Positions 15,611 through 23,835 of a stretch of 40,452 bases of DNA are shown one piece after another; the stretch's first letter is position 1; the number at the start of each line of letters is the position of its first letter. A program made the position numbers and the translations under genes. The notes below the pieces were generated by a model. That model saw only the letters and a list, made by a program, of their open reading frames with translations. It had not been told where the DNA came from and ran no database searches. Source of the DNA: Candidatus Gastranaerophilales bacterium (GTDB lineage: Bacteria; Cyanobacteriota; Vampirovibrionia; Gastranaerophilales; Gastranaerophilaceae); contig CAAGGG010000025.1 in assembly GCA_900769355.1 (NCBI GenBank), positions 1 through 40,452 on the forward strand. Reading direction: 5' to 3'.

Positions 15611-16303
15611 TTACAAATCCTCAAATCCTGGGGAAGTTGATGGGAGATTTTTGTAGCCGGCGTTAGACATTACGGTTTTCTTTATGTATTTGCTTGAATA
15701 TCCGCCACGCTCAAACAGCTTTTTCAACTGGTTTTCTCTTACAACAAGTGGGTGCAATTCGTCGTTGCTTTCAGGATATAGTTTCACAATCTCATACCAA
15801 ACTGAGGCTTCCATTGTCCAGGCATAAGTTTCCTCAGCAAGCGAATTATACTCGTCTTGGTGAAGTGCCTCGTGCGACAATAGTGCTGAAAGTGCCCCCG
15901 GAGGCGCGTCTTTGTGACGTGGGTTTATGTAAATATACAATTGTTTATTTTTTTTCCAACCCAAGGCGTCAAAGTTTGCGTAGTCCGGATTAATCGTTCC
16001 TAAATCCTTAAATTCAATCTTTACCGGACGTCTTGACAAATTATTCCCCAAAATCGCGTTGCGCGAAAACTCTCCGTTCGTTCCCTTCAACATATCCAAC
16101 GCAACGTATAAAACCTCGTCCTTCCCGACATCTTTATACATTGGCGTAATCTGTTTTACATAATTATATGTATACTTTGCAGGATATGTTTTTGGCATCT
16201 CAATCAATTCTTGCGAATTCTTTTTTGCCGCAAACGACGGCGTTTGTGTAATTATCGCAAGTCCTGCAATCAATAAAATCTTTTTTATATTTTTGCTATC
16301 CAC
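15611..16303 (-). CDS. Secreted putative zinc metallopeptidase-like protein (HEALH)
   Basis: 230 residues with a signal peptide (KKILLIAGLAIITQTPSFAA, cleavage probably after SFA at about residue 25). The segment LLSHEALHQDEYNSLAEE contains an HExxH zinc-binding helix and nearby acidic residues that could give the third ligand, a gluzincin-like arrangement. A Trp/Tyr-rich helix (YAWTMEASVWYEIV) follows. I do not recognise a named family, and peptidase activity is an inference from HExxH alone. It is separated from the TPR gene by 84 bases. Confidence 0.75.
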   Translation of the reverse strand: MDSKNIKKILLIAGLAIITQTPSFAAKKNSQELIEMPKTYPAKYTYNYVKQITPMYKDVGKDEVLYVALDMLKGTNGEFSRNAILGNNLSRRPVKIEFKDLGTINPDYANFDALGWKKNKQLYIYINPRHKDAPPGALSALLSHEALHQDEYNSLAEETYAWTMEASVWYEIVKLYPESNDELHPLVVRENQLKKLFERGGYSSKYIKKTVMSNAGYKNLPSTSPGFEDL

Positions 16304-16387
16304 TAATCTATCTCCTATAATATTTTAAAAACTACTCTCGTAGCAGATAATAATATTATAATTATCTTATTTTAGACGTCAAATTTT

Positions 16388-17962
16388 TTAGGAATTTTTT
16401 CTGTTTAAAGTTGCCAATTCTTTATACAAAATCTTGTATTCGGTACTGTTATCAATGCTTTCAGCCTCTTTAATATATTCAAGCGCAGATTTAAAATCTT
16501 CCTTTGCCTTGTATATTTCCGCCATTTTGGCATAGTATTCAGGATTGTTGATGTCATACATAATCGCACGTTTCATGCACTCAATAGCCTCGTCGTAATC
16601 CTTTTCTTCAAGTCGTACGACCGCCAAATAATAATATCCGGCAGCAAAATTCATATCAAGCGAAATTGCTCTCTGGGCAAAGTCTTTGGCGGTTTGAAAA
16701 TCTTTATTTTTCACGGCAGCTTTTGCTCCGATTGCATAAGCCGAGATATAATTTTCGTTTTCTGAAAGAATTTTTTCTACAAGCGTTAAAGCGTCATCAA
16801 ACTTTTTCTCAGAAATATAGATTTCCGCAAGATTACACTTGTAATTAAGGCTATCAGGATTGCGCTCAATTACTTTGTTAATCATAGTTTCAGCCTTTTC
16901 AAACATTGAAAGTTCACGATAAACATCTGCAAGTGAAACAAGCGTAAAATTGTCGTCATGTCCGTTTTTTAAGTTGGTTTCAAGTTCTCCTTGTGCGCCT
17001 AAAAAATCCTTCTTTTCAAGTTTTAAAAGTGCGTTCAAAACATGTGCAAGTCCGTATTCTGGATCATGTTCCAAGATGAAATCGACTTCTTTTTGCGTTT
17101 TATCAAAGTTTTTTTGTTCAAAATACAAGTACGCCAAAGAGTATCTGTAGCCAAGATTTTCAGGAGCAATACAAATTGCCTGAACATAACTTTGTACAGC
17201 CTCTTTAATCCAGCCGTTGTAAAAATATGCGTTGCCCAAATTGTACAAATATTTGTGATTTTGTTTGTTCAAATTTGACGCTTTTGAAAAGTATTTGATT
17301 GCCTCAATAAATTTCAAATCCTCTAGGGCGAAAAGTCCTAAATAGTTCAAAATTTCAGGGTTTTCAGTCGTTTTGGGAAAAGAATTGAAAATTTCTCTTG
17401 ATTTTTCAAATTCATTTTTGTCAAAATAAATTTTACCCAAAAGTACTAATACATCTTCATTTTCAGGATTCATATTCAAGGCTTTTTCAAGTTTATTTTT
17501 TACAATATCAAAATTGCCGTTGTCATAATAGGCTTGCGCAATTTGGTATATTACAACATCGTTTGTAACGTTGGAATTTTCAAGTTCTTCAATCTTTTTG
17601 AAATTAGAAGTTTTACTAGCTGCTTTTACAAGTTCAGCAAGGGTGTCAGCTGTTTTTGAAATTTCATATATTTTTTCAGCAGTAATAAAAGCTTTTTCTT
17701 TTTCATTGGAATAAGTGCAAATTTTTTCGACTAATTTTAAAGCTTCAATATGCTGGGGATTTTTCTGCAAAACTTTTTCTAAATAGTGATTTGCACGTTG
17801 AAAATTGTTCAATAAAAAATATAATTCGCCAAGTTGGAAAAGGATTTCGATATTATCGATTTCTTGTTCCAATGCCTTATAAAGCATCTCAATCGCTTGT
17901 TTATAGCATTTTTGAGACTTTAAATCAAAAGCTTTTTTTATGTATTCCAATGTTTCTTGCAT
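16388..17962 (-). CDS. Tetratricopeptide-repeat protein
   Basis: 524 residues made almost wholly of TPR units of about 34 residues, roughly thirteen in number. Examples are NHKYLYNLGNAYFYNGWIKE and FAAGYYYLAVVRLEEKDYDE; the usual small/large residue spacing (A-x-x-Y, LG, P at helix ends) is clear. No signal peptide or catalytic domain, so it is probably a cytoplasmic protein-interaction scaffold. It starts 10 bases after the FtsB-like gene and is likely co-transcribed with it and the upstream secreted protein. Confidence 0.92.
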   Translation of the reverse strand: MQETLEYIKKAFDLKSQKCYKQAIEMLYKALEQEIDNIEILFQLGELYFLLNNFQRANHYLEKVLQKNPQHIEALKLVEKICTYSNEKEKAFITAEKIYEISKTADTLAELVKAASKTSNFKKIEELENSNVTNDVVIYQIAQAYYDNGNFDIVKNKLEKALNMNPENEDVLVLLGKIYFDKNEFEKSREIFNSFPKTTENPEILNYLGLFALEDLKFIEAIKYFSKASNLNKQNHKYLYNLGNAYFYNGWIKEAVQSYVQAICIAPENLGYRYSLAYLYFEQKNFDKTQKEVDFILEHDPEYGLAHVLNALLKLEKKDFLGAQGELETNLKNGHDDNFTLVSLADVYRELSMFEKAETMINKVIERNPDSLNYKCNLAEIYISEKKFDDALTLVEKILSENENYISAYAIGAKAAVKNKDFQTAKDFAQRAISLDMNFAAGYYYLAVVRLEEKDYDEAIECMKRAIMYDINNPEYYAKMAEIYKAKEDFKSALEYIKEAESIDNSTEYKILYKELATLNRKNS

Positions 17963-17972
17963 CTAAACTCCG

Positions 17973-18377
17973 TTATTTTTTGTTATGTTTTTTGTTTTTA
18001 TTACGATGTTTATGTTTTTTCTTTGAATTTGTTTGTGGTTGGTTGTTATTAATCAAGACCAAAACTTCGTCCTCGCCAGCCATTTTAAGATTATTCCTAG
18101 CAATTCCCTCAAGACTTTGGGTAGAAGAGAAAAGTTTTATATCCTGTTTTAATTCTTGGTTTTGTGTTTCAGCATTGTCACGAATTTTTGTTAATGTAGA
18201 AATTTTTGCACGATAAGAAATTGTTTTAGAGATGTTTAAAATAGCCCCAAAACCTATCTGAATAAGGCAAAACAAAAGTACCAAAGTAAGAAAAGAGTAA
18301 TAAAAACCAGTTTTATTTTTCTTCTTTTGGGGAACTTTGACTTCTTTGGATTGTGTATTTGCTGTTTCTTCTGCCAT
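17973..18377 (-). CDS. FtsB/DivIC-like septum formation initiator
   Basis: 134-residue bitopic membrane protein. A Lys-rich cytoplasmic head (VKVPQKKKNKT) is followed by one membrane helix (FYYSFLTLVLLFCLIQIGFGAI, about 28-50) and a coiled coil (RAKISTLTKIRDNAETQNQELKQDI). The family's terminal motif IARNNLKMAGEDEVLVLI comes next, then a Lys/His/Asn-rich tail. FtsB/DivIC connects FtsL and FtsQ in the divisome. The start at 18377 is chosen for its GAGAGG just upstream; an ORF extension to 18404 lacks a Shine-Dalgarno. Confidence 0.85.
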   Translation of the reverse strand: MAEETANTQSKEVKVPQKKKNKTGFYYSFLTLVLLFCLIQIGFGAILNISKTISYRAKISTLTKIRDNAETQNQELKQDIKLFSSTQSLEGIARNNLKMAGEDEVLVLINNNQPQTNSKKKHKHRNKNKKHNKK

Positions 18378-18438
18378 AAAACCTCTCATCAAGATTATAA
18401 ACAAAATAAGTCTTTAATACAACAAATTTCGCATAAGT

Positions 18439-19362
18439 TTACAATTTGAATGTTGCAGAAAAATTGAGTTGGGTTTTGTTAGCACCTGTATCGGCGTAGT
18501 ATGTTTGTTTTGCACCTGCTTCCAAAATTAATTTGTCTTTGTCTTTTTTCCCAAACGGATTTATTGAAAAAACGAGTTCAGAAGATCGTCTATTCCTAGT
18601 TACATCAGCTTTAAACGTGTTTTTTAATGAAATATAACTGTTCAGTTTCAATTCAGGAGTAAATGAGATTGTGTTGTAATCTTTTGCGTAAGTAGTGTTT
18701 AGGGATTTTTTTACGGAAGAGCTCACTGCAAATCGATTTTTTTCGTATTTTGTGAAAAGTCCGGTTTCAGTTTCGAGCATTGCAATATTGTCAACTTCGT
18801 TGCCATAAAGTGCGCCAAGTGTAAAGTTTCCGATTTTGTCAGTTGCCTTTACAGAATTTGGTGCAATATGATATTCTGAATCTGCATAGCGTTGAAGGCT
18901 TTTCCCTGTGGAGCTATTTGTAAGGATCAAGCCTTTTGAAGCGGAAATTTTTTGAGGAGTTTTGATATTCAATACGTAGTTATTGTCATCATCTTTCAAA
19001 AAGATTGAATTTGAATCTTCAACATATTGCGCATACCCTTTTAAAACAGTCGCTCCAAGAGCAATAGAACTGTCATCATTTTCTGTTGTTTCATTTGTTT
19101 CTTCTTGCTTCATGTTGAGAATAATTTCTTCCTCAGAATATTTATCAGTTGACGTTGTGTCATTGATATAAGTCTCATCTGTAACGTCTTTTGAACTGTC
19201 CGATGAGGTTGAAGAAGTTTTGTCATCATCAGGAATTGAGTAAATAAAGATATTTGGCAAGGCATTTTGAACCCCAGTTGCCGGGATCATTTTCTTGCTT
19301 GCACAAAAGCACGGTGCGTTAAAAGCAAGCAATAATAAAGTTAGTAGTAAAGCCTTCTTCAT
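18439..19362 (-). CDS. Secreted, beta-rich outer-membrane-like protein
   Basis: 307 residues with a signal peptide (MKKALLLTLLLLAFNAPCFC, then AS). A Ser/Thr/Asp/Glu-rich low-complexity region (about 40-100) precedes a C-terminal half rich in alternating hydrophobic/polar strands. The last strand, LNFSATFKL, could be a membrane-spanning beta strand, although it does not end in the classic aromatic. An outer-membrane barrel is inferred from this pattern; no family is recognised. It is first in the cluster with the FtsB-like and TPR genes. Confidence 0.75.
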   Translation of the reverse strand: MKKALLLTLLLLAFNAPCFCASKKMIPATGVQNALPNIFIYSIPDDDKTSSTSSDSSKDVTDETYINDTTSTDKYSEEEIILNMKQEETNETTENDDSSIALGATVLKGYAQYVEDSNSIFLKDDDNNYVLNIKTPQKISASKGLILTNSSTGKSLQRYADSEYHIAPNSVKATDKIGNFTLGALYGNEVDNIAMLETETGLFTKYEKNRFAVSSSVKKSLNTTYAKDYNTISFTPELKLNSYISLKNTFKADVTRNRRSSELVFSINPFGKKDKDKLILEAGAKQTYYADTGANKTQLNFSATFKL

Positions 19363-19441
19363 ACAGATATTTTATAGTTTAATTAAGTTTTAGTCAAATG
19401 TTTTTCGGCTTTGTGTTAAATAAAAAAGTTCCAAAATTCCA

Positions 19442-19569
19442 TTACACAAATATTACACAAGAATATAAATCTGTTTTGTGTTACCTCTTTACCATACAAA
19501 AATATTTGTGTGTAAAAATGCTTGCAAAATTACATACAAATCATTTTGTGTTACTTAAAATACACACAA
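19442..19569. promoter_or_regulatory. Cluster of six TTGTGT/ACACAA motifs
   Basis: Six near-identical short motifs in about 130 bases: TTACACAA at 19442 and 19453, TTGTGTTA at 19476, TTGTGTGTA at 19506, TTGTGTTA at 19546 and TACACACAA at 19561. They occur in both orientations, as expected for binding sites of a dimeric regulator. They precede the Fic-type remnant. Function is inferred. Confidence 0.45.
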
Positions 19570-19575
19570 GTTCAT

Positions 19576-19686
19576 TTGCTTGAAAAACTTGTAGAAAAAA
19601 ATGTAATTCAATTAGTTAGAGAATCTAGTGGAAATAGAAGTAATTTATACGCATTTAAAGACTTGATGGATATTATCGAGAGCTAG
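19576..19686 (+). pseudogene. C-terminal remnant of a Fic-family protein
   Basis: A 36-residue in-frame fragment reads LLEKLVEKNVIQLVRES, then SGNRSNLYAFKDLMDIIES, then stop. It resembles the C-terminal winged helix of Fic/DOC-family proteins (pattern KLxExGxLxxV..xxRxxLYxxxxLLxIL). No Fic core (HPFxxGNGR) is present and the upstream sequence is not coding in this frame. It is therefore a truncated remnant, probably left after an insertion or deletion next to the 53-bp repeats. Confidence 0.5.
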
Positions 19687-19699
19687 CTGACTAGAACAC

Positions 19700-19752
19700 T
19701 AAAACAACGCCACCAACGCACCATGGAATATTGGCAAAGGCAGAAAGAACAA
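19700..19752. repeat. 53-bp direct repeat, left copy
   Basis: Identical over 53 bases to 20683-20735 in the same orientation (begins TAAAACAACGCC and ends AGAAAGAACAA); flanking sequence differs sharply on both sides. The two copies bracket the DUF3800 gene. Read on the plus strand it contains the open stretch MEYWQRQKEQ, so it may derive from a coding sequence. Confidence 0.9.
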
Positions 19753-19816
19753 GCAACATAGTAAAATACACAAAAATATAAATAAAAAGCAAAATGGCAA
19801 AAATAAAACTTGGATA

Positions 19817-20506
19817 TTATAGCTCTAAGGCGTTATATGCTTTGCCATAGTTTTTATTGAATTTTCTCTCTGATATAAAGAAATTTTCTACAGCTTTAAT
19901 GTGTTCATTATTTTTTTGCCTTTGTTTTATTAATTCTAAGGAACATACCATGTCAGCACATTGTAAAATTCTATAATTTTCTTGATTAACATTTTTCTTA
20001 AATCTGTAATTACTTAATGTTGTAGAAAAAGCACTATGCAAAATTTTTGTCAAATAATCTTGTCCCTCATCGTAATATATTACTATTTCATCAAACTTTT
20101 TAAAATAATCATAATTATCTCTAATAATTTCTTTTATATATATTTCTAATTGTTTTCTTATATTTTGCTTTGAGGTACAAAACTTTTTATCAAAAATAAA
20201 TGCTTTATGTTTTAATTTCAATTTGCACATTAATACAAACAATCGATAAAATAATTTTCTTCTTAATTCTTCATTAAATACTTGATATTGCTTTTGTTTG
20301 CGGATTAATGGCATAGTATGTATTGGTAAATGTTTATCCAAGCCATTTCTAAACAAAAAATCTTCAAAAATTTTAATACTTTTTTCTATTGATACTGACT
20401 TATCATGAAATAAAAACGAAACTATGTACAAATCGCTTATATTATTCAAGGAATTACTTTTTTCAAAAGTCCCAGATTCATCTATAAAAATACCTAATTC
20501 ACTCAT
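19817..20506 (-). CDS. DUF3800-domain protein
   Basis: 229 residues with the DUF3800 hallmarks. The N-terminal FIDESGTFE has Asp9 and Glu10, YYDEGQ lies in the middle (about residue 148) and LQCADMVCSLE near the C-terminus. The conserved acidic residues suggest an RNase H-like metal-binding nuclease fold; this is an inference, and activity is not established for most members. DUF3800 genes are frequent in mobile elements and defence-rich regions. It is very AT-rich and Lys/Phe/Ile-rich compared with neighbours and flanked by 53-bp direct repeats, both signs of acquisition. Confidence 0.88.
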   Translation of the reverse strand: MSELGIFIDESGTFEKSNSLNNISDLYIVSFLFHDKSVSIEKSIKIFEDFLFRNGLDKHLPIHTMPLIRKQKQYQVFNEELRRKLFYRLFVLMCKLKLKHKAFIFDKKFCTSKQNIRKQLEIYIKEIIRDNYDYFKKFDEIVIYYDEGQDYLTKILHSAFSTTLSNYRFKKNVNQENYRILQCADMVCSLELIKQRQKNNEHIKAVENFFISERKFNKNYGKAYNALEL

Positions 20507-20527
20507 TCCAGCCCTTTGTCAATATAT

Positions 20528-20554
20528 AAAAAATGGCGAGGAAATTGCCCCGCC
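20528..20554 (-). terminator. Rho-independent terminator
   Basis: On the minus strand GGCGGGG-CAATTT-CCTCGCC (one G-T pair) is followed by ATTTTTT. It lies downstream of the 442-aa gene and just upstream of the DUF3800 start, so it separates the two minus-strand genes. Confidence 0.75.
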
Positions 20555-20682
20555 TGTGACAGACCATGTATTTCAAAGAATACCCTAGTCTATTAATATT
20601 TTAACAATATACTTAACAATAGTCAATACTACCTTTCGGTATTTTGTAATAAAATTTTACCATTATTATAAATATTGGTTTG

Positions 20683-20735
20683 TAAAACAACGCCACCAAC
20701 GCACCATGGAATATTGGCAAAGGCAGAAAGAACAA
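20683..20735. repeat. 53-bp direct repeat, right copy
   Basis: Exact copy of 19700-19752, 983 bases downstream and in the same orientation. It ends 21 bases from the stop of the 442-aa gene. Confidence 0.9.
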
Positions 20736-20756
20736 ACGGAAATTAATATTTAATAA

Positions 20757-22085
20757 TTAAACTGTTTTTGCCATAGCGTCTAACAATGCTCTTACTGCTG
20801 CAACTTGTCCCGCACTTGATTGTAATGTATAATCTCCATACATTGGATTGCGAGCAAAACCATATTTCTTAGATGTTTCCAATTGATGAGCAAGTATTTC
20901 ATCATATTGCCTTGCTTCTTGTATTAAGTTTACAAGGTCTTGTGTTGAAGGACTTTTATCTATGGCAACCCCAGGAGAAACAGTTTTTCCAATTAGTACA
21001 TTTTCAGTCGACCGAATATGAGGTTTGGAGATTTTAACAATATCATCAATAATATTCTGTGTTATTGGTTCTTGCAAATATATAGTTATTGGGTCATGGC
21101 GTAATCCCCAATCTTGTAGTCTATCAGGTGTTTTGTAGTAACCTTTAATCTTACCTGTTGCAAAGTATTTATCTAATGAAGTAATTAATTGTTCTTCGGG
21201 GTAAACATTCAATGATATTCGGTCAATTGTCTTGTCTTTGAATGTTCCTGCTTTAGATATTCTATAATTCCAGCAATTTTGATTGTTTACAATTACATTA
21301 TTTGTTGTAGTTCCTGTAATACGGTCTATATTTTGATTGTAACGAGCGTTAATTGGATATTTAGCACTTCTGATATTCTGATATTTAAGTGCTACTGCAT
21401 TTTGATATATCTCTTCTGGAGATATATTATGTAGGTATTTATCATCATGTCTGCCATTGCTAAATATTAAATCTTCTTGCATTGTAAATTCTCTTGCTCT
21501 TTGCTGAGCAGGTGTGTAATCACTTATATTTACAGAAGATTTTCCGTCAAATAATGTTGTATTGGTTTTATTTATTCCATTAGTAGATGTTATATTTGTA
21601 TTATTTGATGTAGTTGAAGATGTATTTGCTGCAACATTATTAGAAGTTGTAGACTGTGGTTTACTTGGGGTAGATGTTGTTGTATTAGTATTTGTTGGTT
21701 TATGTGTTGTATTATTAGGTTTTGTGCCATTATTTGAAGTTTTTGGTGTATTCTTTCCAAATAAAGATTTCACATGTTTACCTTTACAGAATAAGAAGTC
21801 TGCACCTACTGCCAAAGCGGTTGTAATACCAGCCCCTATCGCAATTTTTTCACCTGTTGACAATTGTTTTTGTTGCTTTTGCTGGTCTACTTGTATTTGT
21901 TTATTAGCACTAAAATCAACAACATCAGATTTAAGATTTGATTGAGTTTGCAAGTAATTTGTATTGCTAAGTGTATCAATTCCATATTTAGGGTCATTCC
22001 CTGTAAACATAGGATAATTATTATATCCATAGTTTAAGTATGTATTGAATGGACTATAATTAGAAACAGAATAATAATCTACCAT
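20757..22085 (-). CDS. Uncharacterised Thr/Asn-rich protein with conserved-looking C-terminal domain
   Basis: 442 residues, family not recognised. The N-terminus is Tyr/Asn-rich and disordered (1-75). A hydrophobic segment follows (STGEKIAIGAGITTALAVGA, about 77-96), with a Lys-rich patch and a long Thr/Asn/Ser-rich linker (about 115-190). The C-terminal globular region (about 195-440) includes CWNYRISKAGTFKDKTIDRI, GYYKTPDRLQDWGLRHDPIT, GVAIDKSPSTQDLVNLI and a final SSAGQVAAVRALL. The single membrane-like segment and linker suggest a surface or secreted protein, possibly an effector; this is inference. A TATAAT-like box precedes the start. Confidence 0.75.
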   Translation of the reverse strand: MVDYYSVSNYSPFNTYLNYGYNNYPMFTGNDPKYGIDTLSNTNYLQTQSNLKSDVVDFSANKQIQVDQQKQQKQLSTGEKIAIGAGITTALAVGADFLFCKGKHVKSLFGKNTPKTSNNGTKPNNTTHKPTNTNTTTSTPSKPQSTTSNNVAANTSSTTSNNTNITSTNGINKTNTTLFDGKSSVNISDYTPAQQRAREFTMQEDLIFSNGRHDDKYLHNISPEEIYQNAVALKYQNIRSAKYPINARYNQNIDRITGTTTNNVIVNNQNCWNYRISKAGTFKDKTIDRISLNVYPEEQLITSLDKYFATGKIKGYYKTPDRLQDWGLRHDPITIYLQEPITQNIIDDIVKISKPHIRSTENVLIGKTVSPGVAIDKSPSTQDLVNLIQEARQYDEILAHQLETSKKYGFARNPMYGDYTLQSSAGQVAAVRALLDAMAKTV

Positions 22086-22265
22086 TTAACAACCTTTACC
22101 CTTACTATTATATAAAGTCATAAAGTTTTCAAAAATTGACAAATGTAACAACACATAATAAAAATTGTTACAATCCAACTTTTATTGTGAAATTAATATT
22201 TTTATTTTTCCTAACATTAATAATTATGGGAATCCCTGTTTTAGTTATTAATTTAGGCAAATTTG

Positions 22266-22274
22266 TGGTACAAT
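22266..22274 (+). promoter_or_regulatory. Extended -10 promoter of the 28-aa peptide unit
   Basis: TGGTACAAT matches the TGn extended -10 pattern. The transcript would begin near 22281, giving a leader of about 85 bases before the 28-aa ORF. No good -35 is visible. Confidence 0.4.
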
Positions 22275-22364
22275 CAGCATGTAGGGCAATTCCTAGATGG
22301 TGGAAACCTTTACTCATACACGACAAACTTCCATTGTGCAAAGGTGTAGAGAAAGGAGGAAGCC

Positions 22365-22451
22365 ATGACGAAACAAGAAGTGCTTGCAATAGTAAAAAAT
22401 GCCCTAGTGATATTAGGACATTTGTTACTTGCTATTGCTTGCATATTGTAG
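22365..22451 (+). CDS. 28-aa hydrophobic peptide (possible type I toxin or small membrane protein)
   Basis: ATG-to-TAG ORF starting MTKQEVLAIVKNALVILG and continuing HLLLAIACIL. A short charged N-terminus is followed by one membrane-length hydrophobic helix to the end. It has a near-perfect Shine-Dalgarno (AAAGGAGG, 5 bases before the ATG) and a strong terminator 10 bases after the stop, making a transcript of about 210 bases. CTTCC (22328-22332) in the leader can pair with GGAAG (22358-22362) next to the Shine-Dalgarno. Size, hydrophobicity and compact unit resemble type I toxins. No antisense RNA promoter was identified, so that role is a hypothesis. Confidence 0.6.
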   Translation: MTKQEVLAIVKNALVILGHLLLAIACIL

Positions 22452-22461
22452 GGATTGTGCA

Positions 22462-22491
22462 AGAGGTCGAAAGACCTCTCCCTACTCTTTT
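22462..22491 (+). terminator. Terminator of the 28-aa peptide unit
   Basis: A perfect 7-bp hairpin AGAGGTC-GAAA-GACCTCT is capped by a GNRA tetraloop and followed by CCCTACTCTTTTATTAT. TAGGG before and CCCTA after can extend the stem with a bulge. Confidence 0.75.
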
Positions 22492-22597
22492 ATTATAACC
22501 GATTTTTTACAATTTTCAACCCCTGTATATTTTTTATTACAAAAACGCAACAATGGTTAATTTGTGTTTATTGTATTTCAAATACCAATATAAAAAT

Positions 22598-22628
22598 AAA
22601 AAAGACCCCTTAAAAGGAGTCTTTTTTA
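22598..22628 (-). terminator. Terminator of tRNA-Ile
   Basis: AAAAAAGACTCC pairs with GGGGTCTTTTTT across a short AT loop on the minus strand, directly after the tRNA 3' end. It is also a good terminator on the plus strand. Confidence 0.85.
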
Positions 22629-22631
22629 ATA

Positions 22632-22705
<74 letters not shown>

Positions 22706-22857
22706 AAATCTCTTTGGGGTCACAAAAATTCTTCCCAGAACTTCCGCATGTTCTAATTTACTATAAAAAATTTTTAAAATCAACCCCTATTTTTATTTTT
22801 TTGTCCAATATGTCATTAACCGTTACAAACTTTATTCTTCCTACACCTATTAGATTA

Positions 22858-22886
22858 TTGCCCAACCAGCCTAATTATGATATAAT
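22858..22886 (+). promoter_or_regulatory. Promoter of the ZorA-like operon
   Basis: TTGCCC (22858-22863), 17 bases, TATAAT (22881-22886). The predicted start is about 16 bases before the ATG at 22909, which supports that start over the longer open frame. Confidence 0.7.
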
Positions 22887-22908
22887 TTTGCCTAGAAACG
22901 GAGAAATT

Positions 22909-23817
22909 ATGAACTTACTTTGGCGCATTATAACTGATATCCCTATTTTGATAGTAATTTTTACTTTTTTATTCTCAATTCTTTACTGTATGAAAAACTA
23001 CCTTTTTGTTGGTAAAAATTTGAGAATGTTATTGGGTTTTATCTCAAGGTTTAAGAAAACTGATCTTAATTTTAGGTTTAAAGAAATCGACGAGGGCTTG
23101 TCTGCAAATCCTTATGTGGCAAGTGCTTGGCTTGAATTTAAAAATACATTAGTATTTTCAGAATCCGTTGCGCTTAAAGGTCGAAATAACGATTTAACCT
23201 ACAAAGAAGTATCTTCAACTGTCCAAAATATTCAGACAACTGTTGATCCGTTATATTTTTTCAATGAAGAAACTCTTATTACATCTAAATTCAATAATAA
23301 GTTTTTGCAAACTGTTCCGACCATTTTAACTGGTTTTGGACCTTTGTTTACTTTCTTAAACATCGCAATTGCGTTTGGTAAAATCGATTTTTCAACTCAA
23401 GAAAAAACGATTGCGTCAGTTGCTGGTTTGATGTCCTCAATGCAGACTGCGGCTTTGGTTTCCGTAATCGCTGTTGGCTCCTCTTTAATCTTTTTGATGT
23501 TTGAGAGAATTGCGTTTCAACTTCTTTGCAAACGCCCTCTGGCTGCTTGTGAAGATATTTTAGGAAAGCTTTTTGATAACATTTCTTCTGAAAAATTTTT
23601 GCTTGAACTGTTGAAAGAAACAAAAATTCAAAACAATTCTATTTCAAATTTAATAACTGCAATGCCTCAACAGTTCAAAGTTGCGTTGAATTCAGGGATT
23701 GCAAGTAACCTGGTTCCATATCTTGAAAATCTTATTTTTGGTTTGAACGAAGTTAATAAGAGCATGAAGCAAGTTGCGAAAAACAACAAGGGGGACGATG
23801 TTGATGATTTGTTCTAA
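22909..23817 (+). CDS. MotA/TolQ/ExbB-family proton channel, ZorA-like
   Basis: 302-residue membrane protein with helices at about 10-28, 135-157 and 181-199. The segment KFLQTVPTILTGFGPLFTFL matches the ZorA/MotA pattern (LPxILTGxGxxxTF), preceded by the ZorA-like WLEFKNTLVFSES and FFNEETLI. The usual GTFxGL glycines are replaced (LFTFLNI). A cytoplasmic C-terminal tail of about 100 residues is much shorter than the long tail of Zorya ZorA. The partner is the OmpA/MotB-like gene 18 bases downstream. The start is chosen from GGAG six bases upstream and the promoter at 22858. Family: ion-driven motor stator; a defence role is uncertain because no ZorC, D, E, F or G is adjacent. Confidence 0.82.
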   Translation: MNLLWRIITDIPILIVIFTFLFSILYCMKNYLFVGKNLRMLLGFISRFKKTDLNFRFKEIDEGLSANPYVASAWLEFKNTLVFSESVALKGRNNDLTYKEVSSTVQNIQTTVDPLYFFNEETLITSKFNNKFLQTVPTILTGFGPLFTFLNIAIAFGKIDFSTQEKTIASVAGLMSSMQTAALVSVIAVGSSLIFLMFERIAFQLLCKRPLAACEDILGKLFDNISSEKFLLELLKETKIQNNSISNLITAMPQQFKVALNSGIASNLVPYLENLIFGLNEVNKSMKQVAKNNKGDDVDDLF

Positions 23818-23835
23818 TGCCGGAAAGGCGGGTTT

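Noticed and set aside
19398..19583. 61-codon frame in the TTGTGT cluster
   Set aside because: Composition is that of the repeated motifs and there is no ribosome binding site.
22136..22498. Open frame of 120 codons overlapping the 28-aa peptide
   Set aside because: No ribosome binding site and it runs through the leader and terminator. The 28-aa frame has far better signals.
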